Origin: Symbiodinium natans
Taxonomy: Eukaryota > Sar > Dinophyceae > Suessiales > Symbiodiniaceae
Length of the DNA stretch: 64,000 bases
Direction of reading: 5' to 3'
NCBI GenBank assembly: GCA_905221605.1
Contig: CAJNDS010002366.1
Span: forward strand, 140,001-204,000
Shown: piece by piece, positions 1-10,244 of the stretch
Layout: each line of letters begins with the position of its first letter
Numbering within the stretch: position 1 is the first letter of the stretch
Program-made: the position numbers and the translations under genes
Notes under the pieces: model-generated
Databases searched by the model: none
Seen by the model: the letters and a program-made list of their open reading frames with translations, nothing else
What the model was told of the DNA's origin: nothing

Positions 1-389
1 CTTCAAGCCAGGCCATTGGGGATCAGGACCATTTAGGACTTTGAGAATGCGGGCTTCAGAGTGCTTGGGTTTTAGGGTGTTAAATTTAGGCCTTGAAAAG
101 CGGCTCACGGGTTTCAGGCTTTGGCCTCATGCAAAGGGGACGGACATCAGCTCATGCCATTCTGCTTGTGTCGTTACTCTATGCTGGCCCACCCAAAACC
201 CATATTCACCATACTCTAAACCTGATTCACCGATAGAGCATTCCTAAAAAACTATCCCTAAGCCCAATCCTCAAGCCGGACCTTTGCCTCGATCCTCCGC
301 TATGTACTCTCGCTTTCTCATTCCTTGGGACCTTCGCAGATACCCGCGAAGTCGGCGAAGATTCAGGCGGGCCAGCCTCCAGCTTTCAT

Positions 390-541
390 GGGGCTTAGGA
401 AGTTCCGGGTACAGTACTTATAACCCCAAAAAGAGCTGCACTTATCAGCCCCCTAAGTCGGGTATAGGTACAGTAGGCTACTCTACTCTAAGGAGGTCAT
501 AAGTAGACTTAGGACTGGGGTGATAAGTACCCATGAACCTC
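390..541. mobile_element. Family E inverted-repeat element, diverged copy
   Basis: This stretch ends in the same outward sequence (ATAAGTACCCATGAACCTCC) as the intact family E element at 53075-53232. It shares with it internal words such as ACTTATAA, CACTTAT and AGCCCCCTAAGT-like sequence. The left arm is more decayed, so the boundaries are approximate. No coding capacity is visible. It is read as a small non-autonomous element because the same terminal and internal words recur 52 kb away. Confidence 0.45.
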
Positions 542-621
542 CCAGTCGGGTCTGCGAATCCAGTTTCGTGCATTGGAGCCCGACATCCCAATATTGCTTG
601 GACAAATAGGGTGCGGCTTCT

Positions 622-681
622 ATTCTACTATTTGCTTAAGAACCCCAAAACGATTCTACTATTTGCTTGAGAACCCCAAAA
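622..681. repeat. Two-copy direct repeat, 31-bp period
   Basis: The phrase ATTCTACTATTTGCTT followed by (A/G)AGAACCCCAAAA occurs twice, starting near 622 and 653, with one internal difference. It is a simple local tandem duplication with no gene inside. Confidence 0.7.
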
Positions 682-685
682 AGAA

Positions 686-1602
686 TCAACAACACTAATC
701 CCTACATTGCCCTTAACAAGGAAGGACATTCTCATTTTTTCGGGGGTGCTTAAGCAATTAGTAGTATTGTGGACGGTGCGAGGGTCTTTGTGGAAAAAGC
801 ATGCTCGTTGTGTGTGGTTGTCCCTGATGGCAGCGCGTGCCCGCGCCAGCAAAACACACCGGACCAAACCAAGCGAAGGCACGCATAAACAACATACGCA
901 CAGCAGAAACAACATCTACCAACTCCAGTGCCCATGAATCGCTCAAGTAGAAACCCTCACAGAATGCACGTAGGGCAGCCCCCCGGACCAAGGAGTCTGG
1001 TTTGGCACATACGCCTACATGCACCTGCCCCGCCTATACTCAATCCCTACACTGCCATCTAGGCATCGGCGCCAGTGGTCTCTTCCTCCGTGGGGGGCTT
1101 GGTAGAATGCTCTGCATGCAGAAGAGCTCCGAAAGGACGTGGTGAGGCTGCCTTATGCAGCCCGTGTAAACGTTCATATTCGAAAGTAGGCACGAGCCCT
1201 GTGCACTATCTTGGGGTATCGGTTTGAGTCTGAACTTTGTCCCATGTCCCAGCTCCAACCTCACCCCAGCTCAGCTGCCAGAAGTGCTTCCGGTGAAGGC
1301 GAGCTATCCCTGCAGAAACTTTTGTTGAGAATTGGCCAACTCTTCAACTTGTGCAAAACAGAACCAATTCTTCAAATGCTGGTCCCTGAAACGGCCCTTT
1401 TGCTCGGTCCTTGAAGCTGTTCTTTTCGGGCCATATCAGCTCAGAAGCGCAGAATCGCAAAAGGGATTTGGGGGTGCCCAAAGTAGCCTCAACTTGCTCA
1501 AGACTTGGTGAGCCTGAAGCTCTGACATGCTCTGACAGGTCACTGGGAAATGGTTCACGTAGGCTAAACGTCCTCTAACAAAATGTCTTAAAGCTGTCCC
1601 AG
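686..1602. other. Unassigned sequence
   Basis: No repeat family, RNA gene or convincing exon was seen. Open frames here are short, occur on both strands and have no recognisable composition or motif. Confidence 0.4.
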
Positions 1603-1681
1603 GCGGCGCCTCGCTCACCGAGTGAACTGCCTGTGCCCACGGACAAGCCGTCACCGACGTCCCCTGCAGTCCTTGCCCCTG
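1603..1681 (+). CDS. Putative exon, PT-rich family (SPSELPVPTDKPSPTSPAV)
   Basis: It is preceded by CCCAG and followed by G|GTACCC. The 26 codons, starting in phase 0, include SPSELPVPTDKPSPTSPAV. The same sentence is encoded at 8299, 20766 and 45136. Against the 20766 copy, ten of 18 aligned codons differ only by a synonymous third base and one residue differs. That pattern points to selection on the protein. The role is unknown; the composition suits a disordered, S/T-P-rich linker. An internal GCAG/T site gives an alternative shorter end. Confidence 0.5.
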
Positions 1682-1699
1682 GTACCCTTGGTAGCCTTT

Positions 1700-2172
1700 C
1701 CAGCGGTTTAGGGTTTATAGAGTTTAGCAGGCCTGGGTGCAGCGTTTCGGATTTGTGTGCGCCTTCCGCTCTTTTTTCTCAATTGGCAAGTACTGTAGCG
1801 GATGTTGGGGCAAGTTGATCTTGCTTCCCGTTCTCCCCCCCTCCTCCTTCCTGAAACAACGAACAATCAATCAATCAATTTAATACGAAATTTCTAAATA
1901 GGATCGGAAGAGCTAAAATTATGAAAATAACAGCTTCCAAAATTAACTAAGTCGCATTGACCCCATTGAAGCAGCCAAAACCCGTTAGTATAAGAACACA
2001 GGCCCCGCAGCGTCCCTGCATGTAACCTTTTTCGGGAGTTCATATGCATTCTTTCAGCTTCAGATGTCTGTTGGCGGGCTCGGTCGTTACGCGACTTCTT
2101 GCTAGGCCTTCGGTTCAAGGTCCGATATTTGAGGTGGTCATTGGGTCTGTCTTTGTGGAAACACCCCCCCCC
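1700..2172. other. Unassigned sequence
   Basis: Nothing is recognised apart from a short TCAA repeat near 1866-1880. Open frames are short and unremarkable. Confidence 0.4.
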
Positions 2173-2330
2173 GAACCCTAAACCCTGAACCCTAAACCCT
2201 TTAAACCTTACACCCTAAACCCTAAACCCGAAAGCTTCTTCGAGACAGTCCGCAAGACCGCATGCATAAACCCGAAACCCGAAACCCTAAACCCTAAACC
2301 CTAAACCCCAACCCGAAACCCTAAACCCTA
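2173..2330 (-). repeat. Interstitial telomere-type blocks, C-rich strand
   Basis: Two degenerate CCCTAAA clusters (2173-2229 and 2265-2330) include CCCGAAA variants. They are separated by about 35 bp of unique DNA. Confidence 0.9.
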
Positions 2331-2437
2331 GAGACCAGCCCTCAGGTTCGACCAGACCTCCGGGCTGTAGGAGCTGCCGCAGGAGCCGCCGACTTAGCCG
2401 CGTTTAGCTGCTGGGTTAGGATGGCTTGGTGCTGGCA

Positions 2438-2491
2438 GGGTTTAGGGGTTAGGGTTTAGGGTTTAGGGAGAAGGGTTTAGGGTTTAGGGTT
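2438..2491 (+). repeat. Interstitial telomere-type block, G-rich strand
   Basis: Degenerate TTTAGGG, in the opposite orientation to the blocks 110 bp upstream. Confidence 0.9.
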
Positions 2492-2494
2492 CAA

Positions 2495-3622
2495 TCGTTG
2501 CACAAAGAGGCAATCTGACCGACTGGGGTGCTGCATACTTCATGAGTCTCCACCGACTCTCATCTCTGGTTGTGACAAGGTCCATCGAGGTCCAGCGACT
2601 CAAAAAGACCCAGATGTCAAGCTTCTGTGCGAAATCCGATGCATCAACTTACATCGGTTTTAAACGTGACATGAAATGATATTTGAAAATATTGATACTA
2701 AAGATATATAATTGTATATGTAGGCTTCTTTGACCTGGACTTCTTCGCCTGTCTACTTTCTTCATCGGAGCCGTGAGTCGGCGTGTGGGACAACAAGTCC
2801 CGAAGCCTCCGTGTCCCTACACCCAGTCCTAGGCAACACAAGGCCCAGGCCCCAAAGGTGAGCTACTCGTGTGTTGCATGTTGATCCATCTAAGGGGCTT
2901 TGTAATATGCATAGCAGAGCCTCCTTACCAAAGGCAATCGAAAACTCAACGCCCTCCCCCCCCCGATCCCTAGACCCAGGCTCTGGGAATGCTGGAGGCG
3001 GCTAGTGGTGAGTCATGGATATTTCTTGTGGTTCAGGGGCTTTTCAGGCACTTGAAGGCACTTGATGGCTTCACGGCTCCGGGTTTAAAGTTGCCCAGTT
3101 TGACGATGCGAATGTGAGCTGGCATGGCAGAGAACACCGGTCAGTGTGCGATTGCGGGAGCTTCTTGAGGGTGAGGCCGTGTATTCTATTTCATGGCTGT
3201 GTTCGATGGGTGGCGGAAGTGCTGCTCCTTGGGTTTGTGACCTGTCTGATGGGTGCACTCAACCTGTGCTGTGTCCCTCGGAAGCAAACACCCTTTGGGT
3301 CGTTCGTCTCGTAGCCGGTCACAGCCACTGGGCAGGTTCCCCTGTCACCGACTTCCCCGGCCTTTGAGGCGGGGTGTTTTTTGGGGTCTTAGACAGGTTT
3401 TTGTTGCCAGGGCCCGAACTTTCGGGCCTTCATGACCATCGCTGTCTTGGTAAGTATTTCAAGGTACTCGGGGTTTTTTTGGGGTTCGGGGCTGTTCAGT
3501 TAAACGCACCTTTCACTTCTTGCTTCTGGTCATTCGCGTGCTTCAACCCTTAGAGGCCGGGGTTTTTGTAAGCCGCAGCCCCACACCATCAGTCCCTGGA
3601 AACGAAGCCACTGATGAAGCAG
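2495..3622. other. Unassigned sequence with an AT-rich patch
   Basis: No gene or element was recognised. Positions 2645-2725 are conspicuously AT-rich compared with the surroundings. Confidence 0.4.
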
Positions 3623-3657
3623 GCGGCACCCCTTGAAGACGAGGAGCTGGAGGCACG
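3623..3657 (+). CDS. Putative exon (AAPLEDEELE)
   Basis: The segment follows AAGCAG and encodes AAPLEDEELE. It can end at GAG|GCACGG (3652, GC donor) or CG|GTTCTG (3657, GT donor). The acidic tail resembles ELPVLEDE at 43574, supporting membership of the same exon series. It is short, so it is plausible rather than certain. Confidence 0.35.
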
Positions 3658-3765
3658 GTTCTGTTAAGACATAGGCTTGGGCTTAGGTGGAAGCTTTTGC
3701 ATCCTGTGTGGCTTCGGCTGTTGCGGTGTGGGTCTTGGCTACGGTTGGTTGGAAAGAAAATTGAG

Positions 3766-3949
3766 CCCTAAACCCTGAACCCAGAACCCTAAACCCTAAA
3801 CCCAGATGCCAACAAGTCTTAGACCGCTTCGGAATATGGGGCAGGCCATACACCAAAATACTGAAACTGCCAATCCCCATGCTGTGAAAGCTAAAGCCTA
3901 AACCCTAAACCCTAGACCCTAAACTCTAAACCCTAAACCCTAAACCCCA
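3766..3949 (-). repeat. Interstitial telomere-type blocks, C-rich strand
   Basis: Two CCCTAAA clusters (3766-3803 and 3896-3949) flank about 90 bp of unique sequence. Confidence 0.9.
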
Positions 3950-4110
3950 TCAGGTTCCGGAGATGCGCCCTATTCCTACGGTGCAGGAGTGCCGGGCCCA
4001 ATTTTGCAGAAGGAGCTAGGTCGCTTGCGGGCACTTTCACGGGGGCATATTAGAGACGATGCCTCTAAGAACTGATCAGGGCGGCATGCCGCAAGCGCTG
4101 CTTTACAGGC

Positions 4111-4160
4111 CCTATAAACCCTAAACCCTCAACCCTAAACCCGAAACCCTAAACCCTAAA
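4111..4160 (-). repeat. Interstitial telomere-type block, C-rich strand
   Basis: About six CCCTAAA units with CTC and CCG variants. It ends 26 bp before the putative exon at 4187. Confidence 0.9.
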
Positions 4161-4186
4161 GAAGTTGCTAAGGACCTCGCCGGCAG

Positions 4187-4222
4187 ACCCAGCTGTTCCG
4201 GATGAGGAGGAGGCATCTTGCC
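4187..4222 (+). CDS. Putative exon (DPAVPDEEEAS)
   Basis: It follows CCGGCAG. The frame encodes DPAVPDEEEAS, a proline plus acidic composition like other members of the series (PLEDEELE, WGDEEE, REDEG). The 3' end is not clear. It lies between two telomere-type blocks. Confidence 0.3.
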
Positions 4223-4465
4223 CACGATTCGGATTAGATGCTGCAGACTCTTGAGCTCTACCATAAGAACCCAGGTTTTAGGGTTTAGGGTTTAGGGTTA
4301 CAGTAATGGGCTACAAAAGAGGCAGGTTTTGGGTTCTTACGCTCAAAAAAGGGTTCTGAAATCACACCAAGACGCCAAGACACAAATAGTCCAACTGCAG
4401 GGCATGGCACTGCAGGGGGCGGTTCATAAAAGGCCCTGAAAGAGCGCCTCTGAACTCTTCTTAGG

Positions 4466-4556
4466 TTTAGGGTTTAGGGTTTAGGGTTTAGGGTTTAGGG
4501 TTTAGGGTTTAGGGTTTAGGGTTTAGGGTTTAGGGTTTAGGGTTTAGGGTTTAGGG
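4466..4556 (+). repeat. Perfect TTTAGGG array, 13 units
   Basis: Thirteen uninterrupted TTTAGGG units, one of the most homogeneous G-strand arrays in the window. A minor three-unit block sits at 4276-4299. Confidence 0.95.
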
Positions 4557-4724
4557 AGAGCTGCTCGTACATCCTTTTGCTGTGCGCCCATCACTTGGAC
4601 CACACAATGCCCCCGGTCTAAATTTCACACCCCAAGCTGTCTGAGGTTGCTTCGGCGCCACCGGTGGATTCAGAGTGGGGCTTGGTTCATCCCTGATTCG
4701 TGGACCGCTGCAAGCGCTTCGTGT

Positions 4725-4822
4725 ACCTACATGGGCCATTATACCCTTTAACGCCTTAAAAAGGCCCTTTATAGGGTTGGTTAGGGGGATGATAAGGCCT
4801 AATAGCTTTAATAGCCCTGTGA
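4725..4822. mobile_element. Family B inverted-repeat element
   Basis: It begins near ATGGGCCATTATACCC and has the family core AAAAAGGCCC, then TTGGTTAGGGGGAT and AAGGCCTAATAG. The two halves are reverse-complementary in part. The same arrangement recurs at least ten times in the window. It has no coding capacity, so it is read as a MITE-like element. The right end is decayed. Confidence 0.6.
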
Positions 4823-4859
4823 TGGCACAATGTCCAGTTCGTGGGGTTGGGCGTAGTCC

Positions 4860-5350
4860 ACCGTAGTCCACAAACACAAAACTCCTAGGATCTGGCGCCT
4901 CCTGTGATCAAGCTGAAAGACCAAGGGACTGTCTTTGCTGAGTCGGGTTGAACATTCACACTCTTCAACATGCCCCCTACCTCGCCTCCACAGGGACGGG
5001 CTGGTCCTTAAACTCTGACCCGGATGTCTTCAACGGCAGAACGTCAAGAGTAAAGAGAGCATCTGAGCGATTCTAAGTCCTTTGTGGCTTAGGGGGGTCA
5101 TGCGACCATGAGGAGGTGGATGTGTCAGCTCCGAAGTGGTTAAGCACACTGGATTCGGAACGTGCTATTTCGAGCAACTGTGTCACCTGTTCTGCAAGCA
5201 CCCGATTGATCTGAATTCTGGGCTCTAAACTCAGGACACCAAAGCTTGAAGTCCTGTGTGCCCTGGAGGTCAAAGCTACATCCCTTACAGCTCCCGACCA
5301 AAAAGTGATGTAGAAGAAGACTCACACGCTTTGCACGAGCAATTCCACAG
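4860..5350. other. Unassigned sequence
   Basis: No repeat or convincing gene is seen until the exon at 5351. Confidence 0.35.
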
Positions 5351-5418
5351 CGCCTCTGCACCACGAGGCACCCGCGGAGCCAACCCCCACGGAGCTTCCA
5401 GTGCCTGTCGCGCTCTTG
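5351..5418 (+). CDS. Putative exon (EPTPTELPVPVALL)
   Basis: It follows CCACAG and ends at TTG|GTATTT. With a phase-1 start it encodes a peptide ending EPTPTELPVPVALL. The TELPVPV core is the same as SELPVPT in the main family. The 68-nt length and clean AG...GT borders make it one of the better exon candidates on the left side. Confidence 0.45.
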
Positions 5419-5443
5419 GTATTTCCAGCAATGTAGCGACTTC

Positions 5444-5560
5444 ATATGGGGGTTTATGGAAATAAGGGTCCCCCCATATGGCCCTCCAAATAGTAGGATT
5501 CCCTTCGAATAAGGACCTCAAAACGGTACCACGGTACCCCTATACTTTCGGAAACCCCTT
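5444..5560. mobile_element. Family C inverted-repeat element
   Basis: It starts ATATGGGGGTTTATGGAA and ends TTCGGAAACCCC, so its ends are roughly complementary. It contains the family words CCAAATAGTAGGATTCCCTT and GGTACCCCTA. Related copies lie at 8445, 22714, 32518, 55444, 58116 and 60969. No ORF. Confidence 0.6.
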
Positions 5561-5627
5561 TCAATATCTCCGCGCATGGGGATTTTGCCGTCGGCTTGGG
5601 AGGGCCCTCGGCCGTGCCCGGTCTTTT

Positions 5628-5732
5628 ACTATAGGGGTCGGAAGAATTGCCAATAATATTCCTTTATGGTCCCTTGATAAACATACAAAAGTCACCCCCG
5701 CAAAACCCTGTTCTAAGTATTAAGGCCCCGAT
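5628..5732. mobile_element. Family D inverted-repeat element
   Basis: It shows the family D order: AATAATATTCC, then TTTATGGTCCC, then CCCTGTTCTAAGTATTAAGGCCCC. The order matches copies at 29311 and 37304. It is diverged and non-coding. Confidence 0.5.
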
Positions 5733-5928
5733 ATGACATGATTCCTCCAAGTTGAGAGCGTCGGCGGATCCCGAGTGTGTCAGTTTCGGACACTTGGTGG
5801 CTCCAGGTGCTTTATACGGTGCTAGGTGACGACAAATATTAGTGCATATTAGTTAGCTTTTGCATGGTACAGGTACGACTTGGGGTCACTGTTTCGTCTT
5901 TGCGCTTGAATGTGCGGTGGCCGGAGTA

Positions 5929-6256
5929 GCTGATGCTCATGATTCGTGCCTTTCGTTCGCTTGCAGTAGAGCGCAGTGGCCAGCTGGTGCTCATGATGCG
6001 GCCATTTCGCGTTTGCAGCTGAGTGCGCTAGCCACTTCAGGGGTGGCCCTTCGCAGTGGAGCGCGCTGGCCGGGGCTGCTGATGCTCATGACGCATGGCG
6101 GGTGGCCCTTCGCTTGCAGTTGACGCTGCTCATGATGCGCCATCTCGGGGGTGTCGCTTGAATTTGAGCACGATTGCCAGCTGATGCTCATGATGCACGC
6201 CTGTTTAGGAGTGGCCTTTCGCTCGCGGTGGCCGGGGCAGCTGATGCTCATGACGA
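5929..6256 (+). repeat. Minisatellite with GCTGATGCTCATGATG core, 6 copies
   Basis: The core appears at 5929, 5983, 6078, 6122, 6180 and 6240 with small changes, spaced 44-95 bp. Between cores are related pieces such as TGGCCGGGGC and CCTTTCGCTTGCAGT. The same core recurs in the 38.9-40.2 kb block. Confidence 0.75.
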
Positions 6257-6495
6257 GGGCTGGCCCTTCTCTTGAAGTTGAGTGCGGTTTTTTAACAGCT
6301 TCCCGGGCGCCCAATCTCCGCTGCAAACTCTTAAAACCCTAGCCCTTGCGAGAGAAGCCTGAACAGACCCACAACGAGTTAGCTTCCACATCAACATCGC
6401 AAAACTGCCCAAATCGGACAGCACCGCCTTGTAGTCAGGTTGCATGTCATGTAGCACGAATATAGAGCGGCCATATCGTGCCAGTTTCGTAAGCA

Positions 6496-6789
6496 CTAAA
6501 CCCTAAACCCTAAACCCTAAACCCTCAACCCTCAACCCTAAACCCCAAACCCTAAACCCTAAACCCTAATCCCTAAACCCTAAACCCTAAACCCCAAACC
6601 CAAAGCCTCAGGAGCCAATGACGGCAGTTGAGGCACCGATGAGGCCCGCCGTCTAGAACTCCCCAACTCAAAGCCCCGAACCCAAACGGTGACAGCTTGC
6701 TTTTTGTCTTCAGGCATTGAGGCCCTAAACCCGAAACCGTAAACCCTAAACCCGAAACCCATAACCCTAAACCCTAAACCCCAAACCCT
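6496..6789 (-). repeat. Interstitial telomere-type blocks, C-rich strand
   Basis: Two clusters, 6496-6601 (about 15 units with CTC, CCC and CTAAT variants) and 6724-6789 (CCCGAAA-rich), separated by about 120 bp. The intervening piece includes CAG|GAGCCAATGACGGCAG at 6612, which encodes EPMTAVE then GAG|GC. That is a possible but weak micro-exon. Confidence 0.9.
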
Positions 6790-6879
6790 GCATGTGCCAA
6801 ACACTGAACCGCCCAAAGCTGCCCAAAACCAAACTCGACCCGAAGTCACGCCCTGCACTCAAAGCACTCGCCCCGGCAG

Positions 6880-6949
6880 TTTAGGGTTTAGGGTTTTGAG
6901 TTTTGGGTTTTGGGTTTAGGGTTTTGGGTTGAGGGTTTAGGGTTTAGGG
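6880..6949 (+). repeat. Interstitial telomere-type block, G-rich strand
   Basis: Degenerate TTTAGGG with TTTTGGG variants, oriented opposite to the C-rich blocks just upstream. Confidence 0.9.
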
Positions 6950-6974
6950 CCCCCCCAACATCTGCACGTTCGAG

Positions 6975-7005
6975 GAAGCGCGCTGCGGAAGACTCCGAGC
7001 CGGAG
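6975..7005 (+). CDS. Putative exon (KRAAEDSEPE)
   Basis: It follows TTCGAG and ends GAG|GCTGGA, an AG...GC arrangement shared with many members of the series. The peptide is KRAAEDSEPE. It is short, so it is supported mainly by the recurring GAG|GC end and the E/A/P composition. Confidence 0.3.
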
Positions 7006-7029
7006 GCTGGAGGCCCAGAGGATTCCGCC

Positions 7030-7524
7030 TTAAGGGAACCACACTTATCAAGGGGCCATAAGGGAAAGTTATGAGCAATCATTCCGATCTATTGTCAACG
7101 CCGATCCAGACTCTCTAGACGCATGTTTGTTCGGCTTAATGTGGTTCACTTGGAGTTCAGAGGCATCCAGCAGGTTCGTTACCACTGGTAGGATTCTCGC
7201 GCAGAGCACGAGAGGTCCTGGGCGGAGCTCCCGGCCTTAGGGTTCCGAAGCAGCACGGGCAACCTGCGCAAGATAGGGAAGGGCGACACTCTTGGTCTTG
7301 ACTCGAAACCCGAAGTGCGGGGGCGACGTGCTCAAAGTACATGTACTGAGTAGCTAAATAATGTTAATTCCAATGTTCAGATCGAAGCACTGGACGCCGC
7401 ATGGAACCGCCTCGCCTCGCCTCAACCTTCAAAGCCTCACAGGGGGAGCCTTGTGATGCCTTGTGCTGAACCTTGGCAACATCCCAGAGCTCCTCTAAGC
7501 CTCTCACACGTTCGACCCACTGAG
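7030..7524. other. Unassigned sequence
   Basis: No repeat or gene recognised. Confidence 0.35.
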
Positions 7525-7572
7525 ACCTTTCCACCGCCCTTGGCCGTGCCGACGCGGCCGACAAAGAAGCAG
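7525..7572 (+). CDS. Putative exon (TFPPPLAVPTRPTKKQ)
   Basis: Sixteen codons follow CACTGAG and end CAG|GCCGTA (GC donor), phase 0 to 0. The AVPTRPT core resembles VPTD and TPTRT of the family. Confidence 0.35.
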
Positions 7573-7574
7573 GC

Positions 7575-8204
7575 CGTAAACCTAAACCCTAAAACCCCCT
7601 TTTTGAGCATTCCAGGCCATCCGAAGTTTGTGTTCGGTCAGGTGAAAGGGTGCACACGTGCGGGCTGTTTGGGTGAAGAGCCTGAGTATGTCTCCCCAAA
7701 ACCCAAACATCTGCAATAATCTTTTCTTCAAGGAGCCAACATCGTGTATCCGACAAGAGGAAGGGCCTACTGAGATTTGGGTCGAAGCTGAGCACCGGAT
7801 GAGACCCTTTCCTTTACCCAAGCCTCGACCTGGGCGGGCCTCACAACGAGGAAGCAGCTGTGCAAGGGTTGGAGAGACTGAAGGTTTGAGAGGCTTCCAA
7901 GGTTTGGAGAGGAGTCTGAGGCTGAACTGTTGAAGTTTTCATCTGCATTTCTAATAATTCTAAAATGGCTGTTTCAGGTTAAGTCCCTACCGTAGCGCTT
8001 CTGCGTCTTTTGTAAGAGCACGTGTTGCTTTGGAGAGTTGAATCTGAGCGCAACTCGAGATCGACAGGGTCGAAACGGACACGCCCGAAGCCGTTTCAAA
8101 GTTTGCAGCCCTGCAGCCTGTACCCCAAACGACCGAGCCTGAACACTCAAGGAAACTGTTCCTATCGAGCAACGATATGTCTCAAATTTTGAGCGCAGAG
8201 CCCT
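7575..8204. other. Unassigned sequence
   Basis: Overlapping short frames occur on both strands; none is recognisable. Confidence 0.35.
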
Positions 8205-8273
8205 CCCTAAACCTAAGCCCTAAATCCTAAACCCTAAACCCGAAACCCTGAAAAACCCTAAACCCTAAACCCC
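8205..8273 (-). repeat. Interstitial telomere-type block, C-rich strand
   Basis: Degenerate CCCTAAA units ending 25 bp before the exon at 8299. Confidence 0.9.
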
Positions 8274-8298
8274 ACAGCCGACGGTACAACTGTGGAAG

Positions 8299-8375
8299 CA
8301 GAGGCGGCCTCACCCAGCGAGCTGCCGGTGCCCACGGAGAGGCCTTCGCCCACATCTTTGGCGGCTGCGGGGCAC
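8299..8375 (+). CDS. Putative exon, PT-rich family (SPSELPVPTERPSPTSLAA)
   Basis: The segment follows GTGGAAG and encodes SPSELPVPTERPSPTSLAA in frame. The same sentence occurs at 1603, 20766 and 45136; TSLAA is shared with 45136. An in-frame stop follows at 8376, so a donor must lie before it, but none is obvious (possibly G|GCACTG). Telomere-type blocks flank it on both sides. Confidence 0.45.
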
Positions 8376-8407
8376 TGAGGTCAGCTGAGTAGAAACTCTC
8401 TAAAATC

Positions 8408-8448
8408 GGGTTTAGGGTTGAGGGTTTAGGGTTTAGGGTTTAGGGTTT
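8408..8448 (+). repeat. Interstitial telomere-type block, G-rich strand
   Basis: About six TTTAGGG units that run directly into the left end of a family C element. Confidence 0.9.
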
Positions 8449-8532
8449 CCGAAAATAGGGGTACCCTGTTGGGGGGTCGCTTTAAGGGGCTTCTAGGGGT
8501 ATAGAAGGGTCCCCCCCTATATAGGCCCTAAA
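8445..8532. mobile_element. Family C inverted-repeat element
   Basis: It begins TTTCCGAAAATAGGGGTACC and ends near GGTCCCCCCCTATATAGGCC. Its left terminal bases have been replaced by, or fused with, the preceding TTTAGGG block. Confidence 0.6.
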
Positions 8533-8534
8533 AC

Positions 8535-9066
8535 CCAAGACTCCAAAGCCCGCAGCCCCAAAGGCCTAACGGCTTCATATTTTTGTTCAGGCCACCGCCA
8601 GATTCCGTGGCCTTCGAGGGATTGTAGTTTAGGGTTTAGGGTGTAGCGTCCCGAGTATTTTTCCGGGTGGTGTTCGCACTCGACCGACAGCGTGCACAGA
8701 AGCATCAAGCCGAAACAGCTGCGCGCGATGCTTCAGCTACCCTTGCCCAAGATCCAGTTACAGATGAGCCGAGCCATTTCAAAAAGCATCATTTGCGTTG
8801 GTGCTTGTTTTTGGCTTGAGTTGAGTTTGGGTTTTAGGTGCCTGTGGTTCAGGAGATTGGGTTTAGGCGAGGGGTGTGTGGATCGGGAAGATCAGGCTAT
8901 GGGGTGCCTGAGAGTTTTTCGTTTGGGGACGGTTGGTCGGTGCACAACATTTCTTGACTTCGGGCTTTCGCTCAGACCCACCTGAAAGCTTGTACCCGAA
9001 GCTTCACCCTTTCCCCTGCGCCTAGAGGGACCTAAGCCCAAAAAAGGCCTCCTTAAACTCCCGAAA
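8535..9066. other. Unassigned sequence
   Basis: Only a two-unit TTTAGGG remnant near 8629-8642 is recognisable. Confidence 0.35.
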
Positions 9067-9162
9067 TTGGGGGATGTTCCCCCTTTGCTCACAGTCCTTA
9101 ATGTGGATTGTAGTACCCCCTGTTCTCATCCCTATCAAGGAGCTGTTAGTATAAGGGAGAAC
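9067..9162. mobile_element. Family A inverted-repeat element, right end lost
   Basis: It starts TTGGGGGATGTTCCCCC and has the family interior (CAGTCCTTAAT, GGAGCTGTTAGTATAAGGG). The expected right terminus (GGGGGAACATCCCAA) is interrupted after GGGAGAAC, where a CCCTAAA block begins. Confidence 0.65.
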
Positions 9163-9249
9163 CCTAAACCCTGAGCCCTCAACCCTAGACCCTAAACCCT
9201 ACACCCTACACCCTAAACCCTAAACCCTAAACCCTAAACCCTAAACCCC
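9161..9249 (-). repeat. Interstitial telomere-type block, C-rich strand
   Basis: About 12 units, beginning exactly where the family A element breaks off. Confidence 0.9.
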
Positions 9250-9273
9250 CAAAGCGCAACTCCCGGAGCCCAG

Positions 9274-9345
9274 GCTCTCACGGTGACGGTGGCGCCAAGG
9301 GAGCAAACTGCCACTGCGACGCTGACCAGGGAAGAGGAGGAAGAG
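9274..9345 (+). CDS. Putative exon (TVAPREQTATATLTREEEEE)
   Basis: It follows GCCCAG and ends GAG|GCACCC. It has 24 codons in phase 0 to 0, including TVAPREQTATATLTREEEEE. The long open acidic end and the AG...GAG|GC borders match others in the series. It lies between a telomere-type C block and a G block. Confidence 0.4.
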
Positions 9346-9373
9346 GCACCCCTTTGTATACCCCAAATAGAAC

Positions 9374-9418
9374 TTTAGGGTTTAAGGTTTAGGGTTTAGG
9401 GTTTAGGGTTTAGGGTTC
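9374..9418 (+). repeat. Interstitial telomere-type block, G-rich strand
   Basis: Six TTTAGGG units, the second with an extra A. Confidence 0.9.
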
Positions 9419-9419
9419 T

Positions 9420-10193
9420 TAAAGGGACCCCCAACAGGGTACCCGAGCTGGGGGGCTGCATCTGGGCTCGGGCGGCTGGGTTAGGGGTTTCGTTTCGGGA
9501 CTGTTTCGGGAGGTTGGGTGGTCCTGTCATCTGGGTCTTGGCCCCCTGTCCCCGGGTCCCAGTCACAACCAGGGGACACCTGCCGTCTGGGAATACAGCC
9601 CGCCACCCCCTACACAGAGCGCTAGATGGCACCGCATCAGGTCCCTACACGCGTCACCAGCAGGCAAGGTGGCAGAGTCCAGGCCACAAGCTTGAATTAA
9701 TGGAAGTTTTGGCTTTCAATTTGTTCACCCCCCCCCCAGGCCATCTTGAAGAGAATGCATGGTTGATCGCTGGAGAGTCCTAGAGAGCGGCCGCCAAAGC
9801 CCTTTGAGTCGCATGTCCACTTAAGATTGGAGTTCGCATTGGAAGCCCGAAGGTGGGATTAGGGGTGTTCAACTGTGAGTCGTTTGGACTGCAGAACTGC
9901 ATGCTAGCTTGTCTTACCGCCTGCTACAGCTCTGGCTAAACTTCACAGGCACCGATTTGCAGCCACCGGCCGCCCAAGCCCAAAATAAGCCCAAGCCGCA
10001 GCCCTTGCAATAAACACCCTCTGCCTGTCAGATGTGCCTCAGTTTAATCTTGTTGCCTGTCAGATGTACCTCAGTTTAAGGTTGTGGCCCATGGGTTGAG
10101 GCCCACCGTAGTCCGTGGCCACGCTTTCTTGCAAGAGGTGTCTGGGTAACCCAAACCCTTGGGCACTCCAGGGCTGACGGAGGTCAGTAGTAG
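9420..10193. other. Unassigned sequence with a 31-bp direct repeat
   Basis: GCCTGTCAGATGT(G/A)CCTC followed by AGTTTAA is present twice in tandem at about 10022-10080. Nothing else is recognised. Confidence 0.45.
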
Positions 10194-10244
10194 TTTAGGG
10201 TTTAGGGTTTGGGGTTTGGGGTTTGGGGTGCAGGGTTAGGGTTT
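10194..10244 (+). repeat. Interstitial telomere-type block, G-rich strand
   Basis: TTTAGGG grading into TTTGGGG units. Confidence 0.85.

Noticed and set aside
4466-4556. A true chromosome end
   Set aside because: The array is followed and preceded by ordinary sequence, and similar arrays in both orientations fill the window.
6580-6858. Frames rich in GLGFRV, GFRVMGFGF and similar
   Set aside because: These residues are the translation of TTTAGGG-type repeats; many frames in the window share this artefact.
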